Assembly (NCBI RefSeq): GCF_004359985.1
Contig: NZ_SMRO01000002.1
Span: 310,001 to 374,000 of the forward strand
Source of the DNA: Paraburkholderia flava
Lineage (GTDB): Bacteria; Pseudomonadota; Gammaproteobacteria; Burkholderiales; Burkholderiaceae
Direction of reading: 5' to 3'
DNA length: 64,000 nucleotides
Shown here: positions 17,501-27,347 of the stretch, one piece after another
How positions within the stretch are numbered: position 1 is the first letter of the stretch
How the letters are laid out: each line of letters begins with the position of its first letter
Notes under the pieces: generated by a model
The model's input: the letters and a program-made list of their open reading frames with translations, nothing else
Database searches by the model: none
Told to the model about the DNA's origin: nothing
Made by a program: the position numbers and the translations under genes

Positions 17501-17986
17501 TCAGTCGCGGAAATTGTTGAAGTCGAGCGGCGTGTCGGTCACGTCCTTGCGCAGCATCGCGATGGTGCTCTGCAGATCGTCGCGCTTCGTGCCGGTGACG
17601 CGCACCGCGTCGCCCTGAATGCTCGCCTGCACCTTGATCTTGCTGTCTTTCACGAGTCTGACGATTTTCTTCGCGAGATCGCCGGATACGCCCTTCTTCA
17701 CGGTGACGACCTGCTTGACCTTGTCGCCGCCGATCTTCTCGATCTTGCCGTACTCCAGAAAGCGCACGTCGACGTTGCGCTTCGCCATCTTCGACAGCAG
17801 CACGTCCTTCACCTGACCGAGCTTGAAGTCGTCGTCGGCATACAGCGTCAGCTCGCGCTCCTTCTGCTCGACGCGCGCGTCGGACCCCTTGAAATCGAAC
17901 CGCGTGGAAATTTCCTTGTTGGACTGCTCGATCGAATTCTTGACTTCGATCATGTTGGCTTCGCTGACGACGTCGAACGATGGCAT
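17501..17986 (-). CDS. yajQ: YajQ family cyclic di-GMP-binding protein
   Basis: A 161-residue cytoplasmic protein with two ferredoxin-like alpha-beta repeats ([19 protein letters not shown] at the start, LDFNNFRD at the end). YajQ homologues in Xanthomonas and others bind cyclic di-GMP and act with LysR-type regulators; binding of RNA and other ligands has also been reported. GGGAGA upstream of ATG 17986 sets the start. It converges with plsY 18 bp away and is divergent from murB. Confidence 0.94.
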   Translation of the reverse strand: MPSFDVVSEANMIEVKNSIEQSNKEISTRFDFKGSDARVEQKERELTLYADDDFKLGQVKDVLLSKMAKRNVDVRFLEYGKIEKIGGDKVKQVVTVKKGVSGDLAKKIVRLVKDSKIKVQASIQGDAVRVTGTKRDDLQSTIAMLRKDVTDTPLDFNNFRD

Positions 17987-18041
17987 TGCTTTCTCCCAAT
18001 AGTGCGGCGGCGCGCGGCGCGGCTGCGCACGACGCACTCGC

Positions 18042-18047
18042 TATAAT
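18042..18047 (+). promoter_or_regulatory. candidate -10 element upstream of murB
   Basis: A perfect TATAAT lies in the 193-bp divergent region between yajQ and murB, about 130 bases before the murB start. No good -35 hexamer is seen at 17 +/- 1 bp. Confidence 0.4.
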
Positions 18048-18179
18048 CACGGACCGGCTGTCATTTTACCGACGCGACCCCGTTTGCCCAAGGCCGCTTC
18101 TGTTGTTGCTGTTGCCTGTAGGGCTATCCGCTGCTTTCGTTTGCCCTTCTTCGTTACTTCCGCTCCTTTGTCGATCCCG

Positions 18180-19229
18180 ATGCCGCAGCCCGATCCTCTT
18201 TCGTTCATCGCCGGTTATTCGCTGCGCGCGCATAACACGTTCGGCTTCGACGTCCGTGCGCAGCTTGCGTGCCATGTCGGGCACGAAGCACTGTTTGCCG
18301 CAGCTGTGCGCGATCCGCGTGCGGCGGGGCTGCGCCGGCTCGTGCTGGGCGGCGGCAGCAATGTCGTGCTGACACGCGATTTCGACGGGCTTGTGCTGCT
18401 GGTCGATCTGAAAGGTCGTCGCGTGGTGCGCGAAGACAGCGACGCGTGGTACGTCGAAGCGGCGGCCGGCGAGAACTGGCATGGGTTCGTTGCGTGGACG
18501 CTCGAGCAGGGGTTGCCCGGACTCGAAAACCTCGCGCTGATTCCCGGCACCGTCGGCGCCGCGCCGATCCAGAACATCGGTGCGTACGGCCTGGAGATGG
18601 CCGAGCGCTTCGCGTCGCTGCGCGCGGTGGAGTTTGCCACCGGCGACGTGATCGAGATGGATGCCGCCGCGTGCCGCTTCGGTTATCGCGACAGTTTTTT
18701 CAAGCGGGAAGGGCGCGACCGGTTCGCGATCACGTCGGTGACCTTTCGCTTGCCGAAAGTGTGGACGCCGAGGGCAGGGTATGCGGATATCGCGCAGGCG
18801 CTGGCTACGCGATCGGGGGCCGATGCGGCTACGACTGTCGATGCCCGCGCGATCTTCGATGCGGTCGTCGCCGTGCGTTCCGCGAAGCTGCCCGACCCGT
18901 CGGTGCTCGGCAACGCGGGCAGTTTCTTCAAGAACCCGGTGATCGATGCCGCGCAGTTCGCGGTGTTGAAAGCGCGGGAGCCGGAGCTTGTGTCGTATCC
19001 GCAGCCGGACGGCAGCGTGAAGCTCGCGGCTGGCTGGATGATCGATCGCTGTGGCTGGAAAGGACGTTCGATGGGGGCGGCGGCCGTGCACGACCGGCAG
19101 GCGCTCGTGCTGGTGAACCGGGGCGGCGCGACCGGTGCCGATGTACTGGCACTGGCCGATGTGATCCGCGACGATGTGCAGCGCCGGTTCGGCGTCGCGC
19201 TCGAAGCGGAACCGGTGTGTCTGAGGTAG
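18180..19229 (+). CDS. murB: UDP-N-acetylenolpyruvoylglucosamine reductase MurB
   Basis: A 349-residue FAD enzyme that reduces UDP-GlcNAc-enolpyruvate to UDP-MurNAc with NADPH. The FAD-binding domain has [17 protein letters not shown] and [21 protein letters not shown]. The catalytic serine region [12 protein letters not shown] follows in the C-terminal half. It is the longer E. coli-like type I MurB. ATG 18180 gives the proper N-terminus [15 protein letters not shown]; the earlier frame from 18084 is spurious. It converges with argF 12 bp downstream. Confidence 0.94.
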   Translation: MPQPDPLSFIAGYSLRAHNTFGFDVRAQLACHVGHEALFAAAVRDPRAAGLRRLVLGGGSNVVLTRDFDGLVLLVDLKGRRVVREDSDAWYVEAAAGENWHGFVAWTLEQGLPGLENLALIPGTVGAAPIQNIGAYGLEMAERFASLRAVEFATGDVIEMDAAACRFGYRDSFFKREGRDRFAITSVTFRLPKVWTPRAGYADIAQALATRSGADAATTVDARAIFDAVVAVRSAKLPDPSVLGNAGSFFKNPVIDAAQFAVLKAREPELVSYPQPDGSVKLAAGWMIDRCGWKGRSMGAAAVHDRQALVLVNRGGATGADVLALADVIRDDVQRRFGVALEAEPVCLR

Positions 19230-19241
19230 CGGCCGCGGCGC

Positions 19242-20171
19242 TTAGTGATTCAGCTTGCCGAGCAGCAGGAATTCCATCAACGCCTTCTGCACATGTAGAC
19301 GGTTTTCCGCTTCGTCCCACACGACGCTCTGCGGCCCGTCGATCACGTCCGCGCTGACTTCCTCGCCGCGATGCGCGGGCAGGCAGTGCATGAAGAGCGC
19401 GTCGGGGCCTGCGAGGGCCATCATCTCCGTGTCGACGCACCAGTCGGCGAAAGCCTTCTTGCGCGCCTCGTTTTCCGCTTCGAAGCCCATGCTGGTCCAG
19501 ACGTCGGTGGTGACGAGATCGGCACCGGTGCAGGCTTCGTTCGGATTGTCGAATTCTTCGTAGAACGGCGCGCTATCGGCCGAGACCATCCCGTGATCGA
19601 GCTTGTAGCCGGGCGGCGTGGAGAGCTTCAGCTTGAAGCCGAGAATCTGCGCAGCTTCGATCCACGTGTAGAGCATGTTGTTCGCGTCGCCGACCCACGC
19701 GACGGTCTTGCCGCGAATCGGACCGCGATGCTCGTAGTACGTGAAGATGTCGGCCAGCACCTGGCACGGGTGATATTCGTTGGTCAGACCGTTGATGACC
19801 GGCACGCGCGAGTTTTCCGCGAAGCGCGTCAGGATGTCCTGACCGAACGTGCGGATCATGATGATGTCGACCATCCGCGAGATGACCTGCGCCGCGTCTT
19901 CGATCGGTTCGCCGCGGCCGAGCTGCGTGTCGCGCGTGCTCATGAACACTGCGTGACCGCCGAGCTGGAAGATCCCCGCTTCGAACGACAGGCGTGTGCG
20001 CGTGGAATTCTTCTCGAAAATCATCGCGAGCGTGCGGTCGTGCAGCGGGTGATACGTCTCGTAGTTCTTGAACTTGCGCTTCAGGATGCGGGCGCGTTCG
20101 AGCACGTACTCGTAGTCGTCCAGCGAGAAATCCTTGAACTGCAGATAGTGGCGAATTTTCTTGGCGGTCAT
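19242..20171 (-). CDS. argF: ornithine carbamoyltransferase
   Basis: A 309-residue enzyme of arginine biosynthesis that makes citrulline from carbamoyl phosphate and ornithine. The carbamoyl-phosphate motif is STRTRLSFE, and ornithine-binding residues are in VTTDVWTSMGFE and the FMHCLPAHRGEEV loop. NGLTNEYHPCQVLADI is also typical. In many betaproteobacteria argG follows argF; here argF ends against murB, and argG lies about 17 kb away. Confidence 0.95.
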   Translation of the reverse strand: MTAKKIRHYLQFKDFSLDDYEYVLERARILKRKFKNYETYHPLHDRTLAMIFEKNSTRTRLSFEAGIFQLGGHAVFMSTRDTQLGRGEPIEDAAQVISRMVDIIMIRTFGQDILTRFAENSRVPVINGLTNEYHPCQVLADIFTYYEHRGPIRGKTVAWVGDANNMLYTWIEAAQILGFKLKLSTPPGYKLDHGMVSADSAPFYEEFDNPNEACTGADLVTTDVWTSMGFEAENEARKKAFADWCVDTEMMALAGPDALFMHCLPAHRGEEVSADVIDGPQSVVWDEAENRLHVQKALMEFLLLGKLNH

Positions 20172-20361
20172 AAAACAAATACGGCGGTCTCACCCGGCGA
20201 CGACGCCGGACGGCGCCGCCGTCGTTTGTGGTAACTCAATGCAGCATAAAGGATTTTGGCTCGTTTGACGAGTCGGCCGGAAGGCCCCGCCAGTCCTTGA
20301 AATGCGCCGTTTGCGATGCGTCGGAAGGTTTGTGTGCAGTGCGGAAAAGGGCTCGCTGCGC

Positions 20362-20367
20362 TATAAT
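20362..20367 (+). promoter_or_regulatory. candidate -10 element upstream of the DUF3579 gene
   Basis: TATAAT in the context GCGCTATAATCGCGAGG, about 200 bases before the DUF3579 start. It implies a leader of about 200 nt with no supported ORF. No convincing -35 hexamer is present. Confidence 0.35.
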
Positions 20368-20572
20368 CGCGAGGTTTTCTGAGGCCCGGCCAGCAGGCTC
20401 TCCGCTCGTCGGGACGCGGTCGCGCCGCATCAGGCAGGCTTGCTTCGCGAAGCGTCGTCGAGGCCATCGCCTCAGCCGTTTCGGCAGGCTACGACAAGCC
20501 GTCACGGCTTCGCGCTCTCACGCACGCAGCGGCGTTTGCCGGCAAGTCGCCGGGCAGTCAACAGGTAATCAC

Positions 20573-20905
20573 ATGGCCGAAGCACCCCCAACCGAGTATT
20601 TCATTCAAGGCATCACGCACAGCGGAAAGACATTTCGGCCGAGCGACTGGTCGGAGCGGCTCGCCGGCGTGATGTCGTGTTTCGGGCCGGGAGCGAAAGG
20701 GCCGAACGCCCGTCTGCAGTACTCGCTGTATGTGCGCCCGACGATGCTGGGCAATGTGAAGTGCGTGATCCTCGATTCGCGGTTGCGCGCCATCGAGCCG
20801 ATGGCTTTCGATTTCGTACTGAACTTCGCGAAGGACAACGATCTCGTCGTGACCGAGGCATGCGAACTGCCGCCCGATCACGGAACGCAGAAAAAAGGCG
20901 CGTAG
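20573..20905 (+). CDS. DUF3579 domain-containing protein
   Basis: A 110-residue protein made almost entirely of the DUF3579 domain (EYFIQGITHSGKTFRPSDW, RLAGVMSCFG, YVRPTMLGNVKCVILDSRL). The family is restricted largely to betaproteobacteria and usually lies near argF and rpsT, as here. Function is unknown. ATG 20573 is used because the upstream in-frame sequence to 20228 is Arg/Ser-rich and not conserved-looking. A terminator follows. Confidence 0.85.
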   Translation: MAEAPPTEYFIQGITHSGKTFRPSDWSERLAGVMSCFGPGAKGPNARLQYSLYVRPTMLGNVKCVILDSRLRAIEPMAFDFVLNFAKDNDLVVTEACELPPDHGTQKKGA

Positions 20906-20943
20906 TCCTGATTCGTATGCGCGAATCCGCGCAGCATCCAGTC

Positions 20944-20975
20944 AAAAAAATGCCCGCGATTGCGGGCATTTTTGT
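20944..20975. terminator. intrinsic terminator after the DUF3579 gene
   Basis: A seven-base A-run, perfect 8-bp stem ATGCCCGC/GCGGGCAT (20950-20957 / 20962-20969) and a T-run. It can act in both directions. Confidence 0.88.
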
Positions 20976-21023
20976 GTCCATCGTATTCGTGGCAAGCGCG
21001 TCGACCGCCGAACACCAGACGAC

Positions 21024-21048
21024 AAAAAAGCCCGCCGAGGCGGGCTTT
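21024..21048. terminator. intrinsic terminator after rpsT
   Basis: The A-run at 21024-21029 (a T-run on the minus strand) joins the stem AGCCCGCC/GGCGGGCT with a short loop. It lies 51 bp beyond the rpsT stop in the direction of rpsT transcription. Confidence 0.85.
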
Positions 21049-21098
21049 AATGACGCAGCGGAAACAGGACGCGGTCCGCTGTCGCGGACCAGCCGGAG

Positions 21099-21380
21099 TT
21101 ACTGTGCTGCTGCGGATGCCTGCAGGCCCTTGAGGGCTGCGGCGAGGCGGCTCTTATGGCGAGCTGCCTTGTTCTTGTGAACGATTTTCTTGTCGGCGAT
21201 GATGTCGATGGTCTTCGACGATGCCTGGAAAATTTCGGTGGCCTTAGCCTTGTCGCCGGCGTCGATCGCCTTGCGAACGGCCTTGATGGCCGTGCGGAAC
21301 TTCGAGCGCAGCGCCGAGTTGTGCGAGTTGGCTTTGGCGGCCTGACGGGCGCGCTTACGTGCTTGTGCGGAATTAGCCAT
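21099..21380 (-). CDS. rpsT: 30S ribosomal protein S20
   Basis: A 93-residue, strongly basic, Ala/Lys-rich helical protein that binds 16S rRNA early in 30S assembly. [32 protein letters not shown] and the tail [13 protein letters not shown] are the family signatures. It is transcribed alone, back to back with murJ. A good promoter is found about 220 bp upstream, implying a long leader. Confidence 0.97.
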   Translation of the reverse strand: MANSAQARKRARQAAKANSHNSALRSKFRTAIKAVRKAIDAGDKAKATEIFQASSKTIDIIADKKIVHKNKAARHKSRLAAALKGLQASAAAQ

Positions 21381-21607
21381 GACGGTTCCTTATCCTGTTC
21401 CTGTTTCCAGTGCCTGACCTGAATGAAGGTGGCCGGGCGCTGCTTTTAATCCAAACCCCTGGAAGCGATTGCCCAGAGGCGCAAAGAGAATTTCGACGAC
21501 GATCTGCGGGCATCGGCTGGATTGCGTGGGTTCCGTGCTGCCTGGGTAACCCGATCCACCGGCGGTTTTCCTGCAGCCCGACAGCCGAGCAAGCGTAGAA
21601 ACCGGCG

Positions 21608-21637
21608 ATTATAGCAACAAAATCAGGCACGTGGCAA
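21608..21637 (-). promoter_or_regulatory. sigma-70-type promoter for rpsT
   Basis: On the minus strand TTGCCA (21637-21632) is followed after 18 bp by a perfect TATAAT (21613-21608). Transcription would start near 21601, leaving a 5' leader of about 220 nt before the rpsT ATG at 21380. S20 synthesis is autoregulated in E. coli, so the leader may be functional; that is inference. Confidence 0.6.
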
Positions 21638-21824
21638 ACGAAACGGTTCGGCTGGGCGAGCCGCGGCAGGCGGCGCGGATGGCACGACCAAAAAGGGCGC
21701 GAACCCTATATGACTACCGCGCAACTGCCGCGAGCCAGAAATTATGCGGAGGCCAGAACGTCTGCGGTCCGAACCGGTCCGATGCGTGCACCGGACGATC
21801 GTCCGTTCGTCCCGATGGCACCCG

Positions 21825-21830
21825 TATAAT
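21825..21830 (+). promoter_or_regulatory. -10 element immediately before murJ
   Basis: TATAAT ends only 9 bases before the murJ ATG (21840). If used, transcription would start at or 1-3 bases before the start codon, giving a leaderless or nearly leaderless mRNA. The -35 region (about 21802-21807) is weak. Confidence 0.4.
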
Positions 21831-21839
21831 AAGCGCCCC

Positions 21840-23390
21840 ATGAATCTATTCCGAGCCCTGCTGACGGTCAGCGGCTTCACGCTGCTGTCTCGCGTGACCG
21901 GTCTGGCCCGCGAAACGCTGATCGCCCGTGCGTTCGGCGCCAGTCAATACACCGACGCGTTCTACGTCGCCTTCCGCATCCCGAACCTGCTGCGCCGGAT
22001 TTCCGCCGAGGGCGCGTTCTCGCAGGCGTTCGTGCCGATCCTCGCGGAGTTCAAGAACCAGCAGGGCCACGACGCGACCAAGGCGCTCGTCGACGCGACA
22101 TCGACGGTGCTGGCCTGGGTGCTCGCGGTCCTGTCGGTGCTGGGCATCTTCGGCGCGTCGTTCGTCGTCTATGTGGTGGCTTCCGGGCTGCGCGCCGACG
22201 GCCAGGCGTACCCGCTCGCCGTGTCGATGACGCGGATCATGTTCCCTTACATCGTGTTCATTTCGCTGACGTCGCTCGCGTCCGGCGTGCTGAACACGTA
22301 CAAGAACTTCTCGCTGCCCGCGTTCGCGCCGGTGCTGCTGAACGTCGCGTTTATCGTCGCGGCCGTGTTCGTCGCGCCGCATCTGCAGAAGCCGGTCTAC
22401 GCACTTGCGTGGGCGGTGATCGCGGGCGGCGTGCTGCAGTTCCTCGTGCAGTTACCGGGGCTGAAGAAGATCGACATGATGCCGCGCATCGGGTTGAATC
22501 CGCTGCGGGCGCTCGCGCATCGCGGCGTGAAGCGCGTGCTCGCGAAAATGGTGCCGGCGATGTTCGCGGTATCGGTCGCGCAGATCAGCCTGATCATCAA
22601 CACGAATATCGCGTCGCACATCGGACCGGGCGCCGTGTCGTGGATCAACTACGCGGACCGGCTGATGGAATTCCCGACCGCGCTGCTCGGCGTCGCGCTC
22701 GGCACGATCCTGCTGCCGAGTCTGTCGAAGGCACACGTCGATGCCGATCCTCACGAATACTCATCGCTGCTCGACTGGGGGCTGCGCGTCACGTTCCTGC
22801 TCGCCGCGCCGAGCGCGGTCGCGCTGTTCTTCTTCGCCGAGCCGCTCACAGCCACGCTGTTCCACTACGGCAAGTTCGATGCGAATGCCGTCGTGATGGT
22901 CGCCCGGGCGCTGTCCGCGTATGGCGTCGGGCTGATCGGGCTGATCCTGATCAAGATTCTCGCGCCTGGCTTCTATGCGAAGCAGGACATCAAGACGCCG
23001 GTGAAGATCGCGATCGCGGTGCTGATCGCGACGCAGATCAGCAACCTCATCTTCGTGCCGATCTTCGCGCACGCGGGTCTGACGCTCAGCATCGGCCTCG
23101 GGTCGTGCATGAACGCGGGTCTGCTGTTCTTCATGCTGCGGCGACGCGGCATCTACATGCCGTCACGCGGCTGGTCGATGTTCTTCATGCAGTTGCTCGG
23201 CGCATGCCTCGTGCTCGCGGGCGCGATGCACTGGTTCGCGATCAGCTTCGACTGGATCGGGCTGCATGAACGGCCGCTGATGCGCATCGCGTTGCTCGGC
23301 GCAAGCCTCGTGCTGTTCGCGACGCTATATTTCGGTATGCTCTGGCTCATGGGGTTCAAGTACGCGTATTTCAGAAGGCGAGTGAAGTGA
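21840..23390 (+). CDS. murJ: lipid II flippase MurJ
   Basis: A 516-residue MOP-superfamily membrane protein with about 14 transmembrane segments that flips lipid II across the inner membrane. N-terminal LTVSGFTLLSRVTGLARETLIARAFG and the following FRIPNLLRRISAEGAFSQAFVP are diagnostic, as are the Arg residues needed for lipid II binding. ATG 21840 is the family start; the frame upstream is not conserved. It overlaps the SirB1-type gene by 4 bp (GTGA), suggesting translational coupling. Confidence 0.95.
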   Translation: MNLFRALLTVSGFTLLSRVTGLARETLIARAFGASQYTDAFYVAFRIPNLLRRISAEGAFSQAFVPILAEFKNQQGHDATKALVDATSTVLAWVLAVLSVLGIFGASFVVYVVASGLRADGQAYPLAVSMTRIMFPYIVFISLTSLASGVLNTYKNFSLPAFAPVLLNVAFIVAAVFVAPHLQKPVYALAWAVIAGGVLQFLVQLPGLKKIDMMPRIGLNPLRALAHRGVKRVLAKMVPAMFAVSVAQISLIINTNIASHIGPGAVSWINYADRLMEFPTALLGVALGTILLPSLSKAHVDADPHEYSSLLDWGLRVTFLLAAPSAVALFFFAEPLTATLFHYGKFDANAVVMVARALSAYGVGLIGLILIKILAPGFYAKQDIKTPVKIAIAVLIATQISNLIFVPIFAHAGLTLSIGLGSCMNAGLLFFMLRRRGIYMPSRGWSMFFMQLLGACLVLAGAMHWFAISFDWIGLHERPLMRIALLGASLVLFATLYFGMLWLMGFKYAYFRRRVK

Positions 23391-24238
23391 TCACGACGAC
23401 GCGGGTTCTCGATTATTTCAGTACGCTCGTGGCGGAGGACGATAGTCTCCCGCTCACGGAAACGGCGCTTTCGCTCGCGCAGGACGCCTATCCGGATCTC
23501 GATCTGCAGGGCATTCTCGCGGAGATCGACGAGCTGGCGATGCGTCTGAAACGGCGTATGCCCGACGATGCCGACATCCGTCAGCGGGTCGGCATTCTCA
23601 ACCGGTACTTCTTTCGCGAGCTCGGTTTTGCGAGCAACCTGAACGACTACTACGACCCGGACAACAGTCATCTGAACATGGTGCTCAAGCGCCGTCGCGG
23701 AATTCCGATTTCGCTGGCGGTGCTGTATCTGGAGATGGCCGAGCAGCTTGGTGTGCCGGCGCGCGGTGTGTCGTTTCCTGGGCACTTCCTGCTGCGCGTG
23801 ACGATGCCCGACGGCGAGATGATGCTCGATCCGACGTCAGGTCACTCGCTCAGCGAATCCGAGATGGTCGACATGCTGGAGCCGTATGTGGCGAAGGCGG
23901 GTGAGTCGGTTGGCCGGGCGCTGCGCATTCTGTTGCAGCCGGCGACGCGTCGGGAGATCGTCGCGCGGATGCTGCGTAACCTGAAGGCGACGTATCTGCA
24001 GACCGAACGCTGGCAACGGCTGCTCGCGGTGCAGCAGCGGCTCGTGATCCTGCTGCCCGACAGCATCGACGAAGTCCGCGATCGCGGCTTCGCGTATGCA
24101 CGGCTCGACTATCTGCGTCCGGCGCTCGAAGATCTCGAGCGTTATCTCGGCGACCGTCCCGATGCCGAAGACGCGACTGTCGTCGAAGCCCAACTGCATG
24201 AATTGCGGCAACGCACGCAGCACAACGACCGCGACTGA
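23387..24238 (+). CDS. SirB1 family protein (transglutaminase-like core plus TPR)
   Basis: A 283-residue cytoplasmic protein starting with GTG inside the murJ stop (GTGA overlap). The middle part carries the family signature RRRGIPISLAVLYLEMAEQL followed by GVPARGVSFPGHFLLRV, a transglutaminase-like fold without the Cys nucleophile of true transglutaminases. The C-terminus (about 190-280) is TPR-like helical repeats. Function is unknown. The coupling to murJ hints at a cell-envelope link, but this is only context. A strong terminator follows. Confidence 0.85.
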   Translation: MITTTRVLDYFSTLVAEDDSLPLTETALSLAQDAYPDLDLQGILAEIDELAMRLKRRMPDDADIRQRVGILNRYFFRELGFASNLNDYYDPDNSHLNMVLKRRRGIPISLAVLYLEMAEQLGVPARGVSFPGHFLLRVTMPDGEMMLDPTSGHSLSESEMVDMLEPYVAKAGESVGRALRILLQPATRREIVARMLRNLKATYLQTERWQRLLAVQQRLVILLPDSIDEVRDRGFAYARLDYLRPALEDLERYLGDRPDAEDATVVEAQLHELRQRTQHNDRD

Positions 24239-24277
24239 ATTTTTCGTTTCGACGAGGCAGGGAGACGGGGCCGCAAT

Positions 24278-24320
24278 AAAAAAGCCCGCGACGCACACAC
24301 TGCGTCGCGGGCTTTTTTTT
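24278..24320. terminator. strong bidirectional intrinsic terminator
   Basis: Perfect stem of 14 bp, AAGCCCGCGACGCA/TGCGTCGCGGGCTT, with loop CACAC, flanked by A-run and T-run. It separates the convergent SirB1-type and SDR genes. Confidence 0.93.
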
Positions 24321-24332
24321 CGATGACGCGCG

Positions 24333-25091
24333 TTACTTCGGCTGCATCCGGATCGCGCCGTCGAGACGGATCACTTCGCCGTTCAGCATCGGATTGTCGA
24401 AGATCTGTTTGACGAGCATCGCGTACTCGTCGGGTTTGCCGAGGCGCGAGGGGAACGGCACCATCGCGCCGAGCGCGTCCTGCACTTCCTGCGGCATGCC
24501 GAGCAGCATCGGCGTCTCGAAGATGCCCGGTGCAATCGTCATCACGCGGATCGCGTTGCGTGCGAGGTCGCGTGCGAGCGGCAGCGTCATGCCCGCGACG
24601 CCAGCCTTCGACGCCGCATACGCAGCCTGACCGATCTGCCCGTCGAACGCCGCAACCGACGCCGTATTGACGATCACGCCACGCTCGCCGTTCGCGTTCG
24701 GTTCGTTCTTCGACATCGCCGCAGCCGCGAGCCGCGTCGTGTTGAACGTGCCGATCAGGTTGATCGAGATCGTGCGCGCGAACGCGTCGAGCGGATGCGG
24801 ACCGTCCTTGCCGACCGTCTTCACCGCAGGCGCCACGCCCGCGCAATTGACGAGCCCACGCAGCGTGCCCAGCTTTGTCGCTGCTTCGACAGCAGCGATG
24901 GCGTCGTCTTCGCGGCTCACGTCGCACTTGACGAACACGCCGCCGAGTTCCTGCGCGAGCGCAGTGCCGGCCGCTTCGTTGAGGTCGGCCAGCACGACCT
25001 TGCCGCCCTGCGCCGCAAAGAGGCGCGCGGTGGCCGCACCGAGGCCCGAAGCGCCGCCGGTGATCAGAAATGCGTTGTCGCGAATCTCCAT
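24333..25091 (-). CDS. SDR-family 3-hydroxyacyl-CoA dehydrogenase-like
   Basis: A 252-residue short-chain dehydrogenase. The nucleotide-binding [15 protein letters not shown] is at residues 11-25, NCAGVAPA and the catalytic Ser ([11 protein letters not shown]) and YAASKAG motif follow, and the tail has [15 protein letters not shown]. The overall pattern, especially the [16 protein letters not shown] stretch and the PFPSRLGKP segment, resembles type-10 17beta-hydroxysteroid/3-hydroxy-2-methylbutyryl-CoA dehydrogenases of fatty acid and isoleucine breakdown. The exact substrate cannot be told. Confidence 0.85.
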   Translation of the reverse strand: MEIRDNAFLITGGASGLGAATARLFAAQGGKVVLADLNEAAGTALAQELGGVFVKCDVSREDDAIAAVEAATKLGTLRGLVNCAGVAPAVKTVGKDGPHPLDAFARTISINLIGTFNTTRLAAAAMSKNEPNANGERGVIVNTASVAAFDGQIGQAAYAASKAGVAGMTLPLARDLARNAIRVMTIAPGIFETPMLLGMPQEVQDALGAMVPFPSRLGKPDEYAMLVKQIFDNPMLNGEVIRLDGAIRMQPK

Positions 25092-25199
25092 CTTTCTCTC
25101 CTTTTCATGTGCCTTGTGGGCAGGTCGCGAGGGGTTCGGCTCGTGGCCGTCTGCCGGTGCGTCGCGGCGAGGATCGTCGCGACTGCATCCAGGCGCCCC

Positions 25200-25237
25200 A
25201 AAAGAAAACGCGCCGCGAGCTTGAAGCCTGCGGCGCG
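25200..25237 (-). terminator. intrinsic terminator after adk
   Basis: Read on the minus strand: 8-bp stem CGCGCCGC/GCGGCGCG with a 13-base loop, then TTTTCTTTT. It lies 33 bp after the adk stop. Confidence 0.75.
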
Positions 25238-25270
25238 CGTCGACAGCCGCCCGAGGTGCGGCCGCCCGAT

Positions 25271-25993
<723 letters not shown>

Positions 25994-26155
25994 CTAGTTA
26001 TGCGTCGTTCGAGGCGGGCCGATGCTGCGAGCCGCTCGCGCTGAATGCCGTGCAATTTCGCTTCATGCGAAGCGGAAGCGGTGGCCTGTACAACGCGCGG
26101 CGAGCGATACGGAGTCTGCGAACGACGGTTCCCGACGGGTCGTGTAAACGACCGA

Positions 26156-26977
26156 TTATGCCATGGGTTTTTCTGCGTTCGACCCGAATAACGCCTGCAC
26201 GCGGGCGAGGTCGGCGGGGGTGTCGACGCCCGGCAGCGGGACGTCCTGCGTGATCAGCACTGCGATCCGCTCGCCGTGCCACATCGCGCGCAACTGCTCG
26301 AGCGCTTCGACCTGCTCGATCGGCGACAACGTCAGCGACGGATACGTGCGCAGGAATTTCGCGCGATACGCGTACAGCCCGATGTGCCGATACACGACGG
26401 CTGGTGCAGGCGGAGCGGGCAGCGCGGCGACGTCGGGCCAGTGCGGCTGGTAAGCATCGCGAGCCCAGGGAATCGGCGCGCGCGAAAAATACAGCGCGAC
26501 GCCGCGCGCATCGGGGACGACCTTCACGACATTCGGATTGAAGATCTCGGCGGGGTCGTGGATCGGATGCGCGGCGGTCGCAATCGCGCAGCCGTCGCTC
26601 GCGGCGAGATGCGCGGCGACGCCGCGCACGAGCGCCGGATCGATCAGCGGTTCATCGCCCTGCACGTTGACGACGATCGTGTCGTCGCTCCAGCCGAAGT
26701 GCGCGGCGACTTCCGCGAGACGGTCGGTGCCCGACGGATGATCGGGCCGCGTGAGCACCGCTTCGAAGCCGTGCGTGCGCGCGGCGTCGATCACCGATTG
26801 CGCGTCAGACGCGATCAGCACCTGCTGCGCGCCGGACTCTCTCGCGCGCTCCGCGACACGCACGACCATCGGCTTGCCGCCGATGTCCGCGAGCGGTTTG
26901 TTCGGCAGACGCGTCGACGCGAGCCGCGCGGGAACGACGGCGATGAAGGGCGGAACAGAGGCAGTGACGATGGGCAT
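26156..26977 (-). CDS. kdsB: 3-deoxy-manno-octulosonate cytidylyltransferase
   Basis: A 273-residue enzyme that activates Kdo to CMP-Kdo for LPS inner-core synthesis. The nucleotide-binding motif [24 protein letters not shown] is at about 13-36, followed by [17 protein letters not shown] and [10 protein letters not shown]. It is about 20 residues longer than E. coli KdsB, with a short loop ([16 protein letters not shown]) before the HIGLYAYR segment. Genes for lipid A and LPS (lpxK, kdsB) are grouped here. Confidence 0.96.
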   Translation of the reverse strand: MPIVTASVPPFIAVVPARLASTRLPNKPLADIGGKPMVVRVAERARESGAQQVLIASDAQSVIDAARTHGFEAVLTRPDHPSGTDRLAEVAAHFGWSDDTIVVNVQGDEPLIDPALVRGVAAHLAASDGCAIATAAHPIHDPAEIFNPNVVKVVPDARGVALYFSRAPIPWARDAYQPHWPDVAALPAPPAPAVVYRHIGLYAYRAKFLRTYPSLTLSPIEQVEALEQLRAMWHGERIAVLITQDVPLPGVDTPADLARVQALFGSNAEKPMA

Positions 26978-27131
26978 CGCGTGAGGGACCGCAGCAGGGA
27001 ACCGGAGGAAGGCGGGGACCTGTGGCGTGGTAGCGCCCGGGAACCCGGCGAAAGCCGCGACGGCTGTGTGAGCGCGATGCCGTTGCGGCGTGACGATCTA
27101 ACGATCTAACGGTGTAAGGGCGAGAGGGCGT

Positions 27132-27347
27132 TCAGTTGCCCGAGCCCGGATTGTGCGAATCCTGCGGTTCGATGAGCGTGCCTTCTACCGTTTGGCGCGC
27201 TTCGTCGACGAGCATCACCGGGATGCCGTCGCGGATCGGATAGGCGAGCTTGTCGGCGTGGCAGACGAGTTCCTGCGCGGCGCGATCGTAGCTAAGCGGG
27301 CCCTTGCAGATCGGGCAGACAAGAATTTCAAGCAGGCGAGCGTCCAC
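27132..27347 (-). CDS. Trm112 family protein (YcaR-like)
   Basis: A 71-residue zinc-ribbon-like protein. It keeps CPICKGPL and one further Cys ([21 protein letters not shown]). The start is a GTG at 27347 with GGAGA upstream ([16 protein letters not shown] is the family N-terminus); the longer frame to 27425 lies wholly inside lpxK. It overlaps the end of lpxK by 20 bp, so the two are translationally close. Eukaryotic Trm112 activates methyltransferases. The role of the bacterial short form between lpxK and kdsB is unknown. Confidence 0.88.
   Translation of the reverse strand: MDARLLEILVCPICKGPLSYDRAAQELVCHADKLAYPIRDGIPVMLVDEARQTVEGTLIEPQDSHNPGSGN

Larger units (their letters stand above)
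21381..21839. other. divergent rpsT-murJ intergenic region
   Basis: 459 bp without a supported gene. It holds the rpsT promoter and its long leader on the minus strand, and the murJ -10 element near the right end. No repeat or tRNA is seen. Confidence 0.7.
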
